64,000 bases of DNA from Lactarius indigo (lineage: Eukaryota > Basidiomycota > Agaricomycetes > Russulales > Russulaceae): the NCBI GenBank assembly GCA_025766275.1, contig JAFKAC010000088.1, positions 124,001 to 188,000 on the forward strand, in the 5' to 3' direction. Below are positions 1 through 10,274 of this stretch, one piece after another; the stretch's first letter is position 1; every line of letters begins with the position of its first letter. The notes below the pieces were generated by a model. The model had not been told where the DNA came from and searched no databases. It saw only the letters and a list, made by a program, of their open reading frames with translations. The position numbers and the translations under genes were made by a program.

Positions 1-312
1 GGAAGAAAGAAGGAGAAAGAAGTGACGATTCAAGAAGACCAAGATGGCGTGTCTTGGTCTTCATAAGACGGTTTAAATACACAAACAAGCAGGTTTAGAA
101 GCGCTGCTATGAATCACCGTAGGTAGCGTCCCACGTATCGCGTAAGTATCTCAAACCCTAATACTACTACTACTAGTATTAGTGGCACAGTCCTCAGTCA
201 GCAATCAACCGCGCAATCTCCTATCGTGCTCGTATCCCCTACCGTAAGTCCGCAACTAATCTACCTTACCGCCGTAGTTGCAACCGGTACAGTAAGGGTC
301 CGAGACGTAACA
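1..312 (-). mobile_element. LTR-A, inverted, cut by the window edge
   Basis: Reverse complement of the LTR found at 9724-10255 and 17088-17619: it ends in CGTAACA at 312 (LTR start TGTTACG on the minus strand) and keeps the TATTTAA-like box, the tandem ACT/AGT triplets and the inverted repeat around the predicted transcription start (31-58). The far end lies outside the window, so solo or full-length status and the target duplication cannot be judged. Confidence 0.85.
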
Positions 313-725
313 AACCAGAAGGACCTAGCCCCTCTGCAGAGAGAAAGAAGAGACGCAAGCGCAGAGCCAACAAGAAGGAGACTGGCACCATTCGACTTTG
401 TTACAGATGCCAGTCTGAAGACCACCTCTCCTTCGCCTGCCCTCAAAAACAGAAGTTCTGCTGGAGGTGTTCTAGCACTGACCACTTCCCCTATCAGTGC
501 CTCTGGCCAGCCCCAGAAGAACGCACTCAGTGGTGTGGCAAGTGTTTTACCAGCAACAGCCACGAAGAAATCAAGTGCCCCAAGTATGAAAATTGTCGCA
601 AGTGTGGGACCCATGGTCCCTTCAACTTCCTTCGCCAACATCGCTGCCCCCTCCCTCGCGAAAGCACCCCCTCCAACGATGTAGACAACGATGTCTACGA
701 CCTGATGGACTTCGAAGCACTCTAG
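313..725 (+). pseudogene. Zinc-knuckle ORF3 remnant of an LTR-E Gypsy element
   Basis: Open frame (codons in phase with TGT at 399) ending at TAG 723-725. It encodes successive Cys/His knuckles: CYRC...H...C at 399, CWRC...H...C near 459, CGKC...H...C near 534 and CRKC...H...C near 594, and ends DVYDLMDFEAL. This matches the C-terminal third of the post-integrase ORF of element B2 (49035-50483), which ends DIYDLIDLES. It is followed within 30 bp by a purine-rich tract and LTR-E, so it is the 3' coding end of an LTR-E element. The upstream part is lost to an inverted LTR-A; open sequence at 183-312 belongs to that LTR and is not part of the gene. No start codon is available here. Confidence 0.75.
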
Positions 726-751
726 GGAGAGTTGACTTAGAGAGGGGCTCA

Positions 752-1329
752 TGTTATGATCCGACGCTTCGGACCTAACCTACAGTATGTCTCCACCTTG
801 CCTTCCCCTTCTGTACCATACCTTGTTACCAAAGGAGCTACTGTTACTAGTGGCGCTGTTTCTTTGATCCGAACCTCTGCTTACTCCGTTTAGCCTCTTT
901 GATGTTGTGTGGACTTGTGTTCATGTTGTTTGGAACCCTGTCCTATATAAACCTGTACCATAGACTGTAGGAAGCCAGACTTGGCTTCGTTTGCAATCTA
1001 GCAACCTTGCCTTCGTACTTTGGTGTGACCTCGCCTTATCCCTCTCTTCTTGTGCATCCTCTGCCTCAGTCCTTAACCAGGACACTTTGAAGTCTTTGCA
1101 GTTGAACTATATCAACGCGTCACACCTGTTGTACTCTGCGCACTAGCAAGATCAAGTGTAGAGAAGTGTTAGACACTTCGGACGAGGAGTCCTACATAGC
1201 AGAGTCGTGCTGCACCTTGTGCCACACTTTTATCACTTGTATTTCATAGCAATAAGACAACAGAGGTCTTCGCTTGATACCTGTGTAATTCAGAACCTTT
1301 AGAACCCACGCCCCTGCTAGGGCGTAACA
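752..1329 (+). mobile_element. LTR-E (3' LTR of a Gypsy element)
   Basis: Begins TGTTATGA and ends GGCGTAACA, with an internal CTATATAA box near 943. A second, interrupted copy lies at 35423-38360. The purine-rich stretch just upstream (about 738-748) and the ORF3 remnant before it identify this as the 3' LTR of its element. Confidence 0.8.
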
Positions 1330-1580
1330 ACGTGAGGAGGCATCGGCGTTGGATGGCAATGGCAATGGCAAATGGCAAATGGCAGATGGCAAGAGTACAT
1401 GGGAAAAGGCGTGTATTAGTATGGCAGAAGGTAGACAGCCTGGGGGAGAGTATGGTCGTGCATTGAAGGCGAAGCGATTGATGAGCATAGTGGGCAAAGC
1501 AAAGGCAACACCGCGTGGCAAGACACAAGGGAGGAGTGTTTGCGGAGAGGGGAGATAAGAAGATGAAGAGGAGAAGGATG
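1330..1580. repeat. Non-coding spacer with ATGGCA/AATGGCA microsatellite
   Basis: Six or so units of ATGGCA or AATGGCA run from 1353 to 1393. No gene is recognisable in the rest of the spacer. Confidence 0.6.
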
Positions 1581-3021
1581 TTAGCACGTGCGAGGATTTG
1601 AGAGGGGAGCGCTCGTTCGCACCTTATCGATCTTTCTTTCTTGAAGTCTGGTGTTTAGGTCGTCGGAAATGGTCCGAAGGAGACCTTCACTGATTATCTC
1701 GATATTGAACCCTTCATTGCAACTCAGCGCGTCAAACCATTCCTGTCTCACCCGGCTTTGGTACAGCAACAACGCTTTTTGGCTGTTGGTCTGAACGCGG
1801 ATTGGATGCATATCCAGAACGACGAAGAAGGCCACTAGGGCTTCCACGTTGCTTGGAGGCCAGGCCTTTGACTTGGCTATGAAGTGAAGCATCGAATTTT
1901 TGGCCTCCATTAACTCTAGCCAGCTTAGGTCTTCATTGTTTCTGATGCCCCTGGTGGGCGCCATGGCGGCTAGTGGGCGCATTGCGACGGTGTCCCCAAG
2001 TTGCGTGAAAGTAAGAGAATCCTGGTTACCCGACCTACTCGAGTCGGCCACAGCGTCTCTGCATCCTTTCAAAGTGAAATAGTCTAGTTCAACCCATTCC
2101 AAGTTGTTTATTTTGTTTATTGCGTACTGGGCCGGTCTCAGTTCGATCCAGTCACCGAGGCAGCGGCGAGGGTCAAAGGTGTTCATCTTTGGTTTTTTCT
2201 TCTTGGCCTCTCTACGAAGTTCCTCGGCCTCTTTCTCCTGCTGAGCAACTTGCGCGGCTTCTGCTTCTTGGTCTAGCCTGTCTTGTTCTTCTTGCGCCAT
2301 TCTATCCTTGTTACGGTATGGACTTACTACGTGTTACAAAAGACTCATGACCGGTTATGACTATGGTCCGGTACTAGTATTAGTCATGGACTCTTACATC
2401 TTATCAGTCAGCATAGTAGTTCGCATGTGATTGTGACTCATGTATGACTCATTCCTAGGATAGCGGTACTAGGGTTCGAGCTAGTTACGCTATAGGTTAC
2501 TTACTGTTCCAGCGGCGCTTTAAAGCCCGCGCGTATCTGTATAAATAGTTGTCCCGAAAGACCAAGGATCTCCATCTTGGTCTTCTTCAATCCACCACAT
2601 TGACTCGTCTCTCGCCTTAGTTTCTAAACTAAGGGTACTTCCGCCGCTATCCACCAAGGGATAGATCTTCTTCATTCCTTTGCTGCAGTGTGTGCCAGCG
2701 TGCCCCTGTTCAGCTCGCATTGGGTTGACATGTGATCCCCATTCGCCTCATCTCCGCTAAGTCGATTACGCCTATTCGAAGTCCAAGTTGGACTAACGCC
2801 GGTGGAGCGTAACAATCCTGTTCGAGTTGCACGTCCCAGGCAACTCTTTTGTTGAAATTCTCTTGGGCCCATGCTTCTTTCATTCGCTGTACCGCTTCTA
2901 TCTCGGTAAGCGGCTGGGGTCCACGGTGGGACTCTATCATTGATCGTCTCATGAAATCCCACTCATCGCTTTCGAAACTGGGGCAGACTGCCTGGTTTGG
3001 GTCTACGTTGATGCGTGGCAT
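1581..3021 (-). pseudogene. Conserved basidiomycete hypothetical gene split by a solo LTR
   Basis: The minus-strand frame starts at ATG 3021 (MPRINVDPNQA), runs to 2820, and resumes at 2303 after a solo LTR. Removing 2309-2814 plus one copy of its 5-bp duplication restores the frame exactly at E-Q-D-R-M-A. The product would be about 310 residues: an N-terminal region with F-E-S-D-E-W, a Glu/Lys-rich coiled coil (QEKEAEELRREAKKKK), then a region with W-I-E-L-R-P-x-Q-Y-A and Y-F-T-L-K-G-C. I have seen this architecture among basidiomycete hypothetical proteins near transposons but know no function. No other stop is visible, so the LTR may be the only lesion. Confidence 0.6.
2309..2814 (+). mobile_element. 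Solo LTR-A (diverged) with TSD ATCCT
   Basis: Begins TGTTACGG and ends GAGCGTAACA. It is flanked by ATCCT at 2304-2308 and 2815-2819. It keeps the TATAAATA box near 2539 and the GACCAAG...CTTGGTC inverted repeat (about 2558-2585) of the A family. It interrupts the gene at 1581-3021. Confidence 0.85.
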
Positions 3022-3346
3022 GTTTACGGGTGGTCGTTAGAGTAATTGCTTCTTTGGATGTATTGATAAGAATGGAACTCTATGAAATAAAAGACTACCG
3101 GTATTTCAGACCAGTTGGAAAATGGGCGGAGAGGTGGCAGTGCGAAAGAGGAAACTGAGCACGTGCCGCCCTCTCCGCTTGCGCAAAGACTACACTCTAA
3201 GGCACCACTCATTTCTCACTCTGCCTCAGACTGGCCAACCTTACGGTTACGTGGTCACGTGCGTCTTGTCGGATCGTGAACGAGGCACTCAACGATGACT
3301 AACTACCCTTCTCATATGAAAACAAGTTTCCGGTTCTGTTGTCTCT
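3022..3346. other. Intergenic region between divergent genes
   Basis: 325 bp between the minus-strand gene starting at 3021 and the plus-strand frame starting at 3347. It presumably held both promoters. No TATA box or repeat stands out. Confidence 0.4.
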
Positions 3347-3871
3347 ATGGCTTCAATCAATGATCCACCCATGTCCTCCCCTCCAAGGTCGGTCCACAGC
3401 AGCCATGACAGCTCCCCAACACGATATCGCAGTTCATCCCAAGACAGTGATACTGAAACCGCCGCTCAAAGGTCCCCAACTATTTCACGTCCTTTCGACC
3501 CAACCCTCCGCTATTCACGACCAGCGGTCATTCGACTTTGAAACGATGAAAATTTTTACCAAGGAGGAGAAGAAATGTCTTGGTTTGTTGAACAGCCCAT
3601 CAAACGAGTGTCTGCAGGTGCTGCGGACTCGCGAGCCTTCACAGGCGAGTGCAAGTGGTGAGATGGGGTCAAGTGGTGGCAGCAGGATGGATTTCCGGCT
3701 TCCCGCACCGCGTAGTATGCGAGAACGCAAACTGAGCCAGAGCAAAGAGAGGCCACGACGATGGCAGCAGGAAGGTCGCATTGTTTGAAGGGTTAGCTGG
3801 CGTCTCACCTGCGTCATTGTTCACCGGGATCGCTCCTCCACGGCCCTGCACGGATGCATCAGATTGATGCC
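3347..3871 (+). pseudogene. Decayed Ser/Pro-rich gene of unknown function
   Basis: ATG at 3347 opens a 64-residue frame (MASINDPPMSSPPRS, with RSSSQDSDTE) that stops at TGA 3539-3541. The same frame continues with coding-like sequence (E-E-M-S-W-F-V-E-Q-P, F-T-G-E-C-K-W, then V-K-W-W-Q-Q-D-G-F after a further stop), so this looks like one longer gene carrying several stop mutations. It diverges from the gene at 1581-3021; both may belong to one old unit. Function unknown. Confidence 0.4.
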
Positions 3872-4046
3872 TATCGTTCGTCATAATAGCCCGTGCTATA
3901 CATCGCTTTCATCATCGGTGCGGCTCATCGGTTTTGGAATAGCACACATCTACTCTCAGGTTCGTTCATGGTTCTATTTTCTGGTTCACAATTGTCGTCC
4001 GGCCTTTCATAGATCCTAGAGCCGTCACTACATGTTACTCTTGCAG

Positions 4047-4481
4047 GGTACCACTTCTTCGGACAATTTAGACGTCCCGTCACTCCCTTCTCCCATTCAG
4101 GTTCTAGACGACGTGCCCTCTACAGGCCCACAGGCATCTTTAAACTCTTCAGTGACTGGGTCTGACTACGCATCTTCGCCAGGATCTCCTTCACCGCTGC
4201 TGGCCCCTGCTTCTCATGGCCCATCTCGTCCACGGCTATCTTCTGTACCTGATCTGGATGCTGTCGCAGGGCAGTCCAAAGGCTTCATTGCAGAAAGGAA
4301 CGACGCTCTCGACCCCCCTTCGGCGATTCGCGAGAATATTATGGATGCCTCGGGTCTTCCACCTTCACATGGCCAGTATGATATTGTTAAACATGCTGCT
4401 CAAGTGTGCATTTTTGATCGGGCATATATTCCTGTTGAGTTCTCAATATCACCGCCGATAATACTCAATACATGTTCTTAA
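4047..4481 (+). CDS. Hypothetical disordered protein, possible 3' exon
   Basis: Frame of about 145 codons, rich in Ser/Pro (SPGSPSPLLAP), with a more ordered C-terminal part (Y-D-I-V-K-H-A-A-Q-V-C-I-F-D-R-A-Y). A plausible intron precedes it: donor CAG|GTTCGT at 3960 and acceptor TTGCAG at 4046, phase 0, with the upstream frame open. There is also an ATG at 4032, inside that intron. I do not recognise the family; it could be the tail of the decayed gene upstream. Confidence 0.3.
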   Translation, partial: GTTSSDNLDVPSLPSPIQVLDDVPSTGPQASLNSSVTGSDYASSPGSPSPLLAPASHGPSRPRLSSVPDLDAVAGQSKGFIAERNDALDPPSAIRENIMDASGLPPSHGQYDIVKHAAQVCIFDRAYIPVEFSISPPIILNTCS

Positions 4482-6097
4482 TTTCTGTACATACTGTTTT
4501 ATTATGCTGTACAAATACCTTGGCGAAATGTGCGTAAGCTCGAGTAGCGTTGGAAATGTGAGGATCTCAACGTTCTTCTTGACCCACTGCGGGCAACGAG
4601 AGCTTACCTAGAAGTGACACGAAAGCCTCTCCTGGCACCCAGACAACCATATCTATCTTCTCCTCAGTACCGACTTAGACAGTGTCCGCAAAAAACTAGT
4701 TTAGGTCTCTTGTTGAGAGCAGCGTCGGGCATCATGCAGAGTTGGTACCAGGAGCCATTCCAAGACTGGGGATAAGGACATTGCAGGAGAGTAGTTCGAA
4801 TTACAGAGACAAGTCGGTGAGTACAAGTAGACATACTGCTACCCTCGACGTCGAGAATGACAAACCCTTGTGCATGTTTGAGACTAATGTGAATATCCCA
4901 CCATAGGGGTCTCAAACTACTTCACTACCACCAGTGACTGCCCCGTTACAGCGCTGGGAGAAGGTGACGACGTCGAGCCAGGTGGCCCACCAAAAGAGGC
5001 CCAAGACCAACAGCATTCACATCTGCAGACCGAATACGCCTGCGAATGCTTGGCCTTGAACAAGCTAGCATAGGCTACTTTATATTTAGTAACGTCAATG
5101 AAGAAAAAGAGGAAATGAATGTGGTGGGGGTGGAGAGAAGACTCACCACAAGTGATCCAGCTGTCCAGTGCTGAGCACTCTACCCGGGTCGCGGACACGT
5201 GCCGTAATTCTGGCAGTATCTGTGTGTGTGTGCTGGCAGGTGTGACGGTCATCCAGCCCACCACCTGGGGATATCCAGAGGAGCATGAAGAGTGAGAGCT
5301 TGCGCAGCGATCACGTTGAGTCTAAGGAGGGCCAAGATGGTCGTAGTTGGACAGGGTAGTTGCAGTCGCGTCGAATACTGCAAGTTGTATCGTTTGCGAT
5401 GCAGGTTTCCAGTAACGAGGGGAAGGGCGTGCACAGTTCGCACAGAGAGCGAGACACGTGAGCAGGTGAAGCGGAGAGGGAGGAAAGGGACGCACAGCAG
5501 CTCTGCTCCAGAAAAGACGTCGCAGAACGCTCCCAAAAAGACTTCTTTGAGGGTGTGATCTCCCACTCTCAAGTCACTTCTTGACGTCAACGCTGAGAAA
5601 CCTGCATGCAACCCACCGCTTGACTCTTGAACTTTCTTGGAACCTCTCAGTATGACCTGCTGAGAAATAGAAGAATAGATTCAAGTATACAGAATTGTTA
5701 ATGGAGACGAGGAGCGTTCAATTGGTCCGATATTGTATGATCGGATTGAGAGGAAGGCAGCCAGCGGTAGGTGTTACATCACTGATTCGGTTCGACTTCA
5801 GCGCTAATCAATATTTCGTCCAATTAAAACGCCCAATACTGGATTTTATTCGATGATCCCCCTCCAGTCTTTACTGGCATGTTGACTCCCTTTGTTACCG
5901 TGCAGTTCAGAAACCCAACAGAACACAATATGAGAAATGAAGCTTATTTCACAACAACAATTTGTTAGGCATCCGGTGCTTGCGGTTCGGTCGAGCCTCA
6001 TGTCACGTTACGGCTGCGGCGATAAGTCGCTCTGGCTGTAACACATTCTACCTTACTTCTTTGTGCTCTCTACAATTGACTCACCTCATAGTCGTCA
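4482..6097. other. Stretch without a recognisable gene
   Basis: Mixed-composition sequence. Short open frames exist on both strands, but none has a recognisable domain or extends convincingly by splicing. No LTR or terminal repeat was seen. Confidence 0.4.
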
Positions 6098-6846
6098 ATG
6101 TCACGAGCTCCTCAAGAAGCTACTAATGTACCTAGCGCAGGATTTCATGAAGGTACTGATTTCCTACCTGACTTTATCCTCCCCGTTCTCATCTAGCCCG
6201 CCATCAACACAGGTGGCCAGTACCCTCAATTGAGACAAAGTCAAGCACCGCACACCGTATCTAATTTCGTCGATGGCTCCGGGCCTATATTTTCAATGTA
6301 CATGGAAATGGCGACGGAAGAGGACAAGAAGATGGCCGAGAACTGGAAAGCGGATGCCGATGGGATCCTCATATTCGTGTGTCTATCTTTTGCTTCACAC
6401 AGAGTCAATATACTCATTGGTCATAGACTGGTTTATTCTCTGCTGCTGTTGTGTCGTTGATCTCAGTGTCAATTCAGGACATCCGACCAAATCCACAAGA
6501 TACTTCCAACTTCTACCTTGCAAATATCTACCAGACTACTGTCAACCCCAATATCTCGGCTTCCCTCCCCACATCCCCTCCCCCATTCTCTCCACCAAAC
6601 TACACAATTTGGGTAAACTCACTTTGGTTCATGAGCTTGGTGATCAGTCTTACCTGTGCCCTGCTTGCAATGCTGCTGCAGCAATGGGCACAAAGATATC
6701 TCAAGGTCACTCAGACACGTTACAGTCCAGAAAAGCGAGCACGAATTTGTGCGTTCTTTGCTGAAGGTGTTGACAAGTTCCTCCTCCCGTGGGTGGTCAA
6801 AACATTACCTGTGCTTCTCCACATTTCCCTGTTCCTGTTCTTCACC
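6098..6846 (+). pseudogene. DUF6535-type membrane protein, 5' exons (gene broken by B1)
   Basis: ATG at 6098 (MSRAPQEATN); intron 1 6153-6212 (60 nt), intron 2 6377-6426 (50 nt), both GT-AG and frame-preserving. The spliced product shows the pattern I associate with the agaricomycete DUF6535 domain: M-A-E-N-W-K-A-D-A-D-G-I-L-I-F-T-G-L-F-S-A, then S-I-Q-D-I-R-P-N-P-Q-D-T-S, a membrane segment (WFMSLVISLTCALLAML), L-Q-Q-W-A-Q-R-Y, and a second hydrophobic segment (LPVLLHISLFLFF). The frame is cut at 6846 by element B1 (TSD TCACC) and resumes at 22995. Biological role unknown; a membrane location is inferred from the hydrophobic segments. Confidence 0.75.
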
Positions 6847-7419
6847 TGTAACGCCACTACAGGGGCGTTGTGTATGACCTGTACTAAGTCAGTCGAGTCG
6901 CAGTAACGCAAGCTCCAAGGCTTGGTTTCAGTAGAATGGTGCACAAGGATCACAAGGACGTTAGTCACTTGGATCGTAGAGGAGTGCCAAGACTTGAAGG
7001 TCTAGCAGAGGCAAGGGGATTCGTGAGACGGTAGAGGGCACGAAGGCGTTCGAGTGTAGTATTACACAAGAAGTCTAGTCTACCGTACAAGCTAGATAGG
7101 ACTAGGTTTAAATAGATAACGACCTGTATGGTCGGTGCAAACAGATGGCGCCATCACCAGTCTCAGAACAAGTAAAGAGACATAAAGGGAACAAAGGGGG
7201 ATCGTACTGGGAATAATGGTGAATCACGTGGGGTCGCACGTGAGTGAGAACACAACGGAAACTAGCATATGTCGAACTTTATCAGAAGGGAACGTCGATA
7301 AATAGGGTGCATGATAGGAACCGGAGAAACGTATAGTCCGCATAATCGTACAGGGCTCGTATAGTATGGGGAAAGGAATAGTGACATGTGAAAGAACAAG
7401 TCCGAAGAAAATCGTAACA
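6847..7419 (-). repeat. 3' LTR of B1 (LTR-B family)
   Basis: Plus-strand ends are TGTAACGCC and ATCGTAACA. It is nearly identical to 22417-22989. The purine-rich tract of B1 reads GGGGGGTAA on the minus strand just inside 7420. Confidence 0.92.
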
Positions 7420-7453
7420 TTACCCCCCATTTTGGTCTGAAGACGCCTCGACT

Positions 7454-9241
7454 TCAGCATTCTGGGTCAACGAGGTCGTAGATGTCGGCGTTGAGGTTGT
7501 TCTCTGGCCATGGAGAAACGTCGAGTTGGCAGTAGTGGGTTTTGAGGAAAAAGAGGGGTCCTTGACGTCCACACTTGTGACACATCTCGTACTGGGGACA
7601 TCGAATCTCGTCGTGATCAGCATTGGTGCGGAAGCACCGTCCGCACCACCTCCCTTGAGTTTCGGCGGCGACTGTTGGCGGTTCTGGGACGGTGAAGGAG
7701 GTAGTGGCCTCGGTGGCCACTGCTTGCCAAATGCGCTCATCTGCTTGGGAGGTGGTGATAACTTCAGCGACCATCCCTGCACGACGAAAGATACACTGGT
7801 GTAACGTTACAGTAGGAATGTTCAGCTCGGCGTGAGCAAGTCTGGTCTTTCTATGTCAATGAGCGAGGGTTCAGCCGATAGTGGCAAGGTTTAAGTGGTT
7901 AACAAGGATCTTAGAGTACAACACAATACTCAAGATGTGAGAGGAGTTCAGGGGTTCAAGAGTTTCGACGGTTCAACAGAGAGTTACCCCAAAGGAATGG
8001 GAAAACAATGTATACTGTGATGGTAAAGAAGTCGAGTCTAAGGATACAAGCTACCTAGGGCCACGACTTATATAGAAAAAGGTTTGTTTGTGCGGAACAA
8101 ACAAATGGCGCAATCCGCAGCAAGCGTGAGAAGTAACACAGCAATCCGCAGCAAGCATGAGAAGAAAGTACAGCAATCCGCAGCAGGCACGGGAAAAAGA
8201 AGAAAGTGTGCACAGCTATCCGCAGTAAGTGTGAGAAGAAACAAGGATATAAAAGGCAAGTGAGACATGTCTCAGTTTTAACAAAAGTGAGACACCTGCC
8301 ATAAAAGGGTGCATTTAGCCCAAGTATAGTAGTAATAAAGACTTATAAGGACAATGAGTGTCTCATTGTCTCACTTTGCACTAGGAGAGAATCTTAAGGC
8401 TCCTAGTGTGCAGCAAGTCCAAGAAAGGGAAAGCCAAGAAAGGAAAGACTTTCCCATGAACGCAAGTGTAAGTAAGAAACTAATAGTAAAGTCAAAACAA
8501 GTCCAGTCCATAACAATCAGTAAGACTGGTGTTCTTGACTTTGGCAGTGCCAGCACACTGGTCGTGGTCTGGTGGGGCAGTCGCGCATGAGATGGTGAGG
8601 GCTATTGCAGTGGTAACAGCGTCGTCGATGGGGTTTGTCGGCGAGGCGGGGGAATTCTAATGGCCCTCCCTGTCGTGGGGAGAAGGGGAGAGCATAGTGA
8701 GAGTGTCGGAGCAGGGTTGGGAGCGATAGTAAATGTACTTCGCAGTGTTAGATCCACCATCCGGTAGTGGGATCTGTAATGGGTAGAACTTCGGGGTGCC
8801 TTGTATGTTTGGAAAGAAAGGGGCGCCAGGATCGTCAGCATCTTCGGGGGGGGAGTCGGGTCGGTTGTAGTCGATAGGGGTGTGGACGCGGACTGGGGTA
8901 AAAGGTTCAAGTGGTGGTGGTGGGGTAGAAGGTGAAGAGGATGGCGGCGACGGTGCTAGTGGTTCGGGAGGGGGAGTGGATGGTTGTCTAGGAGGGGGTG
9001 TGGGAGAGTATTGTCCCTCCTCTGGCGTTGATGGGGTGAGTTCTCCAGGTTCTCGTTCTGGAGTTCAGGGTACGATGGGGATGGGGTCGATGGTCATGGT
9101 GGACTGGGGCGATGATGGTGGCGATAGTTGGGGGATGTCTAAGAGGTCGATGGTGACGATCCCTCGTTCAAGGGCGGCTTCGAGTTGGGGGTTGCTGAGG
9201 ACGTGGATGAGGGTGGTGTCAGAGATTGGTGTGTCGGTCAT
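7454..9241 (-). pseudogene. B1 ORF3: post-integrase zinc-knuckle protein, broken
   Basis: Counterpart of B2 ORF3. From ATG 9239-9241 (MTDTPISDTT) it encodes an acidic N-terminus and a Pro-rich linker; a TGA follows I-P-I-V-P. Compared with B2, about 370 bp covering the coiled-coil segment are deleted near 8720, leaving the frame shifted. The CCHC knuckles follow, interrupted by solo LTR-D at 7800-8555, and the C-terminal piece (W-C-G-R-C-F-R-T...C-H-K-C-G-R-Q-G-P) ends at 7454. At the site where B2 has TGA (49398), B1 still has CGA. It lies between the pol stop and the 3' LTR. Function unknown; nucleic-acid binding is inferred from the knuckles. Confidence 0.7.
7800..8555. mobile_element. Solo LTR-D with 6-bp TSD, contains tandem repeats
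   Basis: Starts TGTAACG and ends CCAGCA. CACTGG occurs at 7794-7799 and 8556-8561. It contains four imperfect copies of a unit of about 30-40 bp with core AATCCGCAGCAAGCRTGAGAAG (8107-8240), and TATA-like boxes at 8067 and 8245. It matches no other LTR in the window, and its orientation is unclear. It splits B1 ORF3. Confidence 0.75.
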
Positions 9242-9723
9242 CGTGGGGTTGGAGAATTGTTGAAACAATCGTTCTTTTGCTTTATATCGTTCGTCCAGCC
9301 CTTTTGGCGGATAGGTATCGTCTGTAATAATCCTTGATGACGTCTACAGCGTGGGTCATGTTGGTCGCGGGTTCCCATGTGTTGTCACTTGGTGGGAATC
9401 CTTTCCACTTAACTAGGTAGTGGAGTTTGCGCCCTCTTCCTCGTTCCTGGGTGTCTTCAATTCGCTCCACCTCATATTCTTCTTCTCCTTCGATAAGGTC
9501 AGGTGGGGGTCAGGTATAGTTTATGCCGTGCATCTCCGTTTCCTTGTATGGCGTGAGAAGGTTTGCATGGAATACTGGGTGGATCTTCCATGATGCCGGG
9601 AGTTCCAGTTTGTAGGAGACGTCTGATAGAACCTTAATAATCTTGAAGGGTCCATATCTTTTTAGGGCGAGTTTACTTGTGGGGTAGAAGGTATGGAGGT
9701 TTGTCCCTTCTAGCCATACTTGG

Positions 9724-10255
9724 TGTTACGTTTCTATCTGTACGGGCTGCTCGACGTGAAACCCTTACTGTACCGGTTGCAACTACGGCGGTAAGGTAGA
9801 TTAGTTGCGGACTTAACCACGGTGATACGGTAGTGCGATAGGAGATACGGTACGATAGCTGACTGATGACCTACGCCACTAGTACGGGTACTAGTAGTAT
9901 TAGGGTTCGAGTTGTTTCTGCGATACGTTGGACGCTTACCTACTGTGACTCATAGCAGTGCTTCTAAGCCTGCTCGTTTGTGTATTTAAGCCGCTTTGTG
10001 AAGACCAAGATACGCCATCTTGGTCTGCTTGAATCGTCACTTGTTTCTCTTTCCTTATTCCCTTTCTCGTCTTTCACTTCTTGTGTTTCACTACCGTTGT
10101 GACTAAGAGTATCCGACTTGCCGGTGTACCTCCGTGTATTCATCCAAGGCAAGAGCTTGGACCTTCGTGTCTTCAAGCCAGTAGGAGTCGTTATATCACT
10201 AAGTGTTACCGCCACATCCGCGCTCAGGTCGAGCTCACGTCGTGACGACGTTACA
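9724..10255 (+). repeat. 5' LTR of element A
   Basis: TGTTACG...GTTACA, 532 bp, same length as 17088-17619. It contains TATTTAA at 9983-9989 and an inverted repeat AAGACCAAGAT-(5)-ATCTTGGTCTG at 10001-10027. Confidence 0.95.
9983..10027 (+). promoter_or_regulatory. LTR-A TATA box and predicted transcript 5' end
   Basis: TATTTAA (9983-9989) lies 34 bp before ATCTTGGTCTG (10017-10027), whose first ten bases are complementary to the primer site at 10258. In Tf1-type self-priming elements the RNA 5' end pairs with the PBS, so transcription should start at about 10017. The start site is inferred. Confidence 0.55.
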
Positions 10256-10257
10256 TT

Positions 10258-10268
10258 AAGACCAAGAT
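10258..10268 (+). other. Self-complementary primer binding site of A
   Basis: AAGACCAAGAT lies 2 nt after the LTR end. It has no TGG start typical of tRNA sites, and it is the exact reverse complement of ATCTTGGTCTT at 17381-17391 in the 3' LTR. The 5' LTR copy has one G/T difference. Confidence 0.6.
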
Positions 10269-10274
10269 ACCATC

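Noticed and set aside
226..684. 152-residue plus-strand frame at the window start
   Set aside because: It runs out of an inverted LTR-A into the ORF3 remnant in a different phase from the one encoding the zinc knuckles.
3339..3788. 149-residue frame overlapping the Ser/Pro-rich gene
   Set aside because: The frame starting at 3347 has the more typical composition and its downstream continuation looks coding; this one is probably a shadow.
4560..4760. Possible tyrosine-recombinase (Crypton-like) fragment with D-P-L-R-A-T-R-A-Y
   Set aside because: The match is a short, weak impression with no catalytic Arg/His/Tyr set visible.
5220..5560. Frames on both strands near a (TG)n tract
   Set aside because: No domain, no plausible splice extension and no conservation evidence in the window.
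8107..8240. CRISPR-like spaced repeats
   Set aside because: Units are imperfect, spacing is irregular and they lie inside an LTR of a eukaryotic genome.
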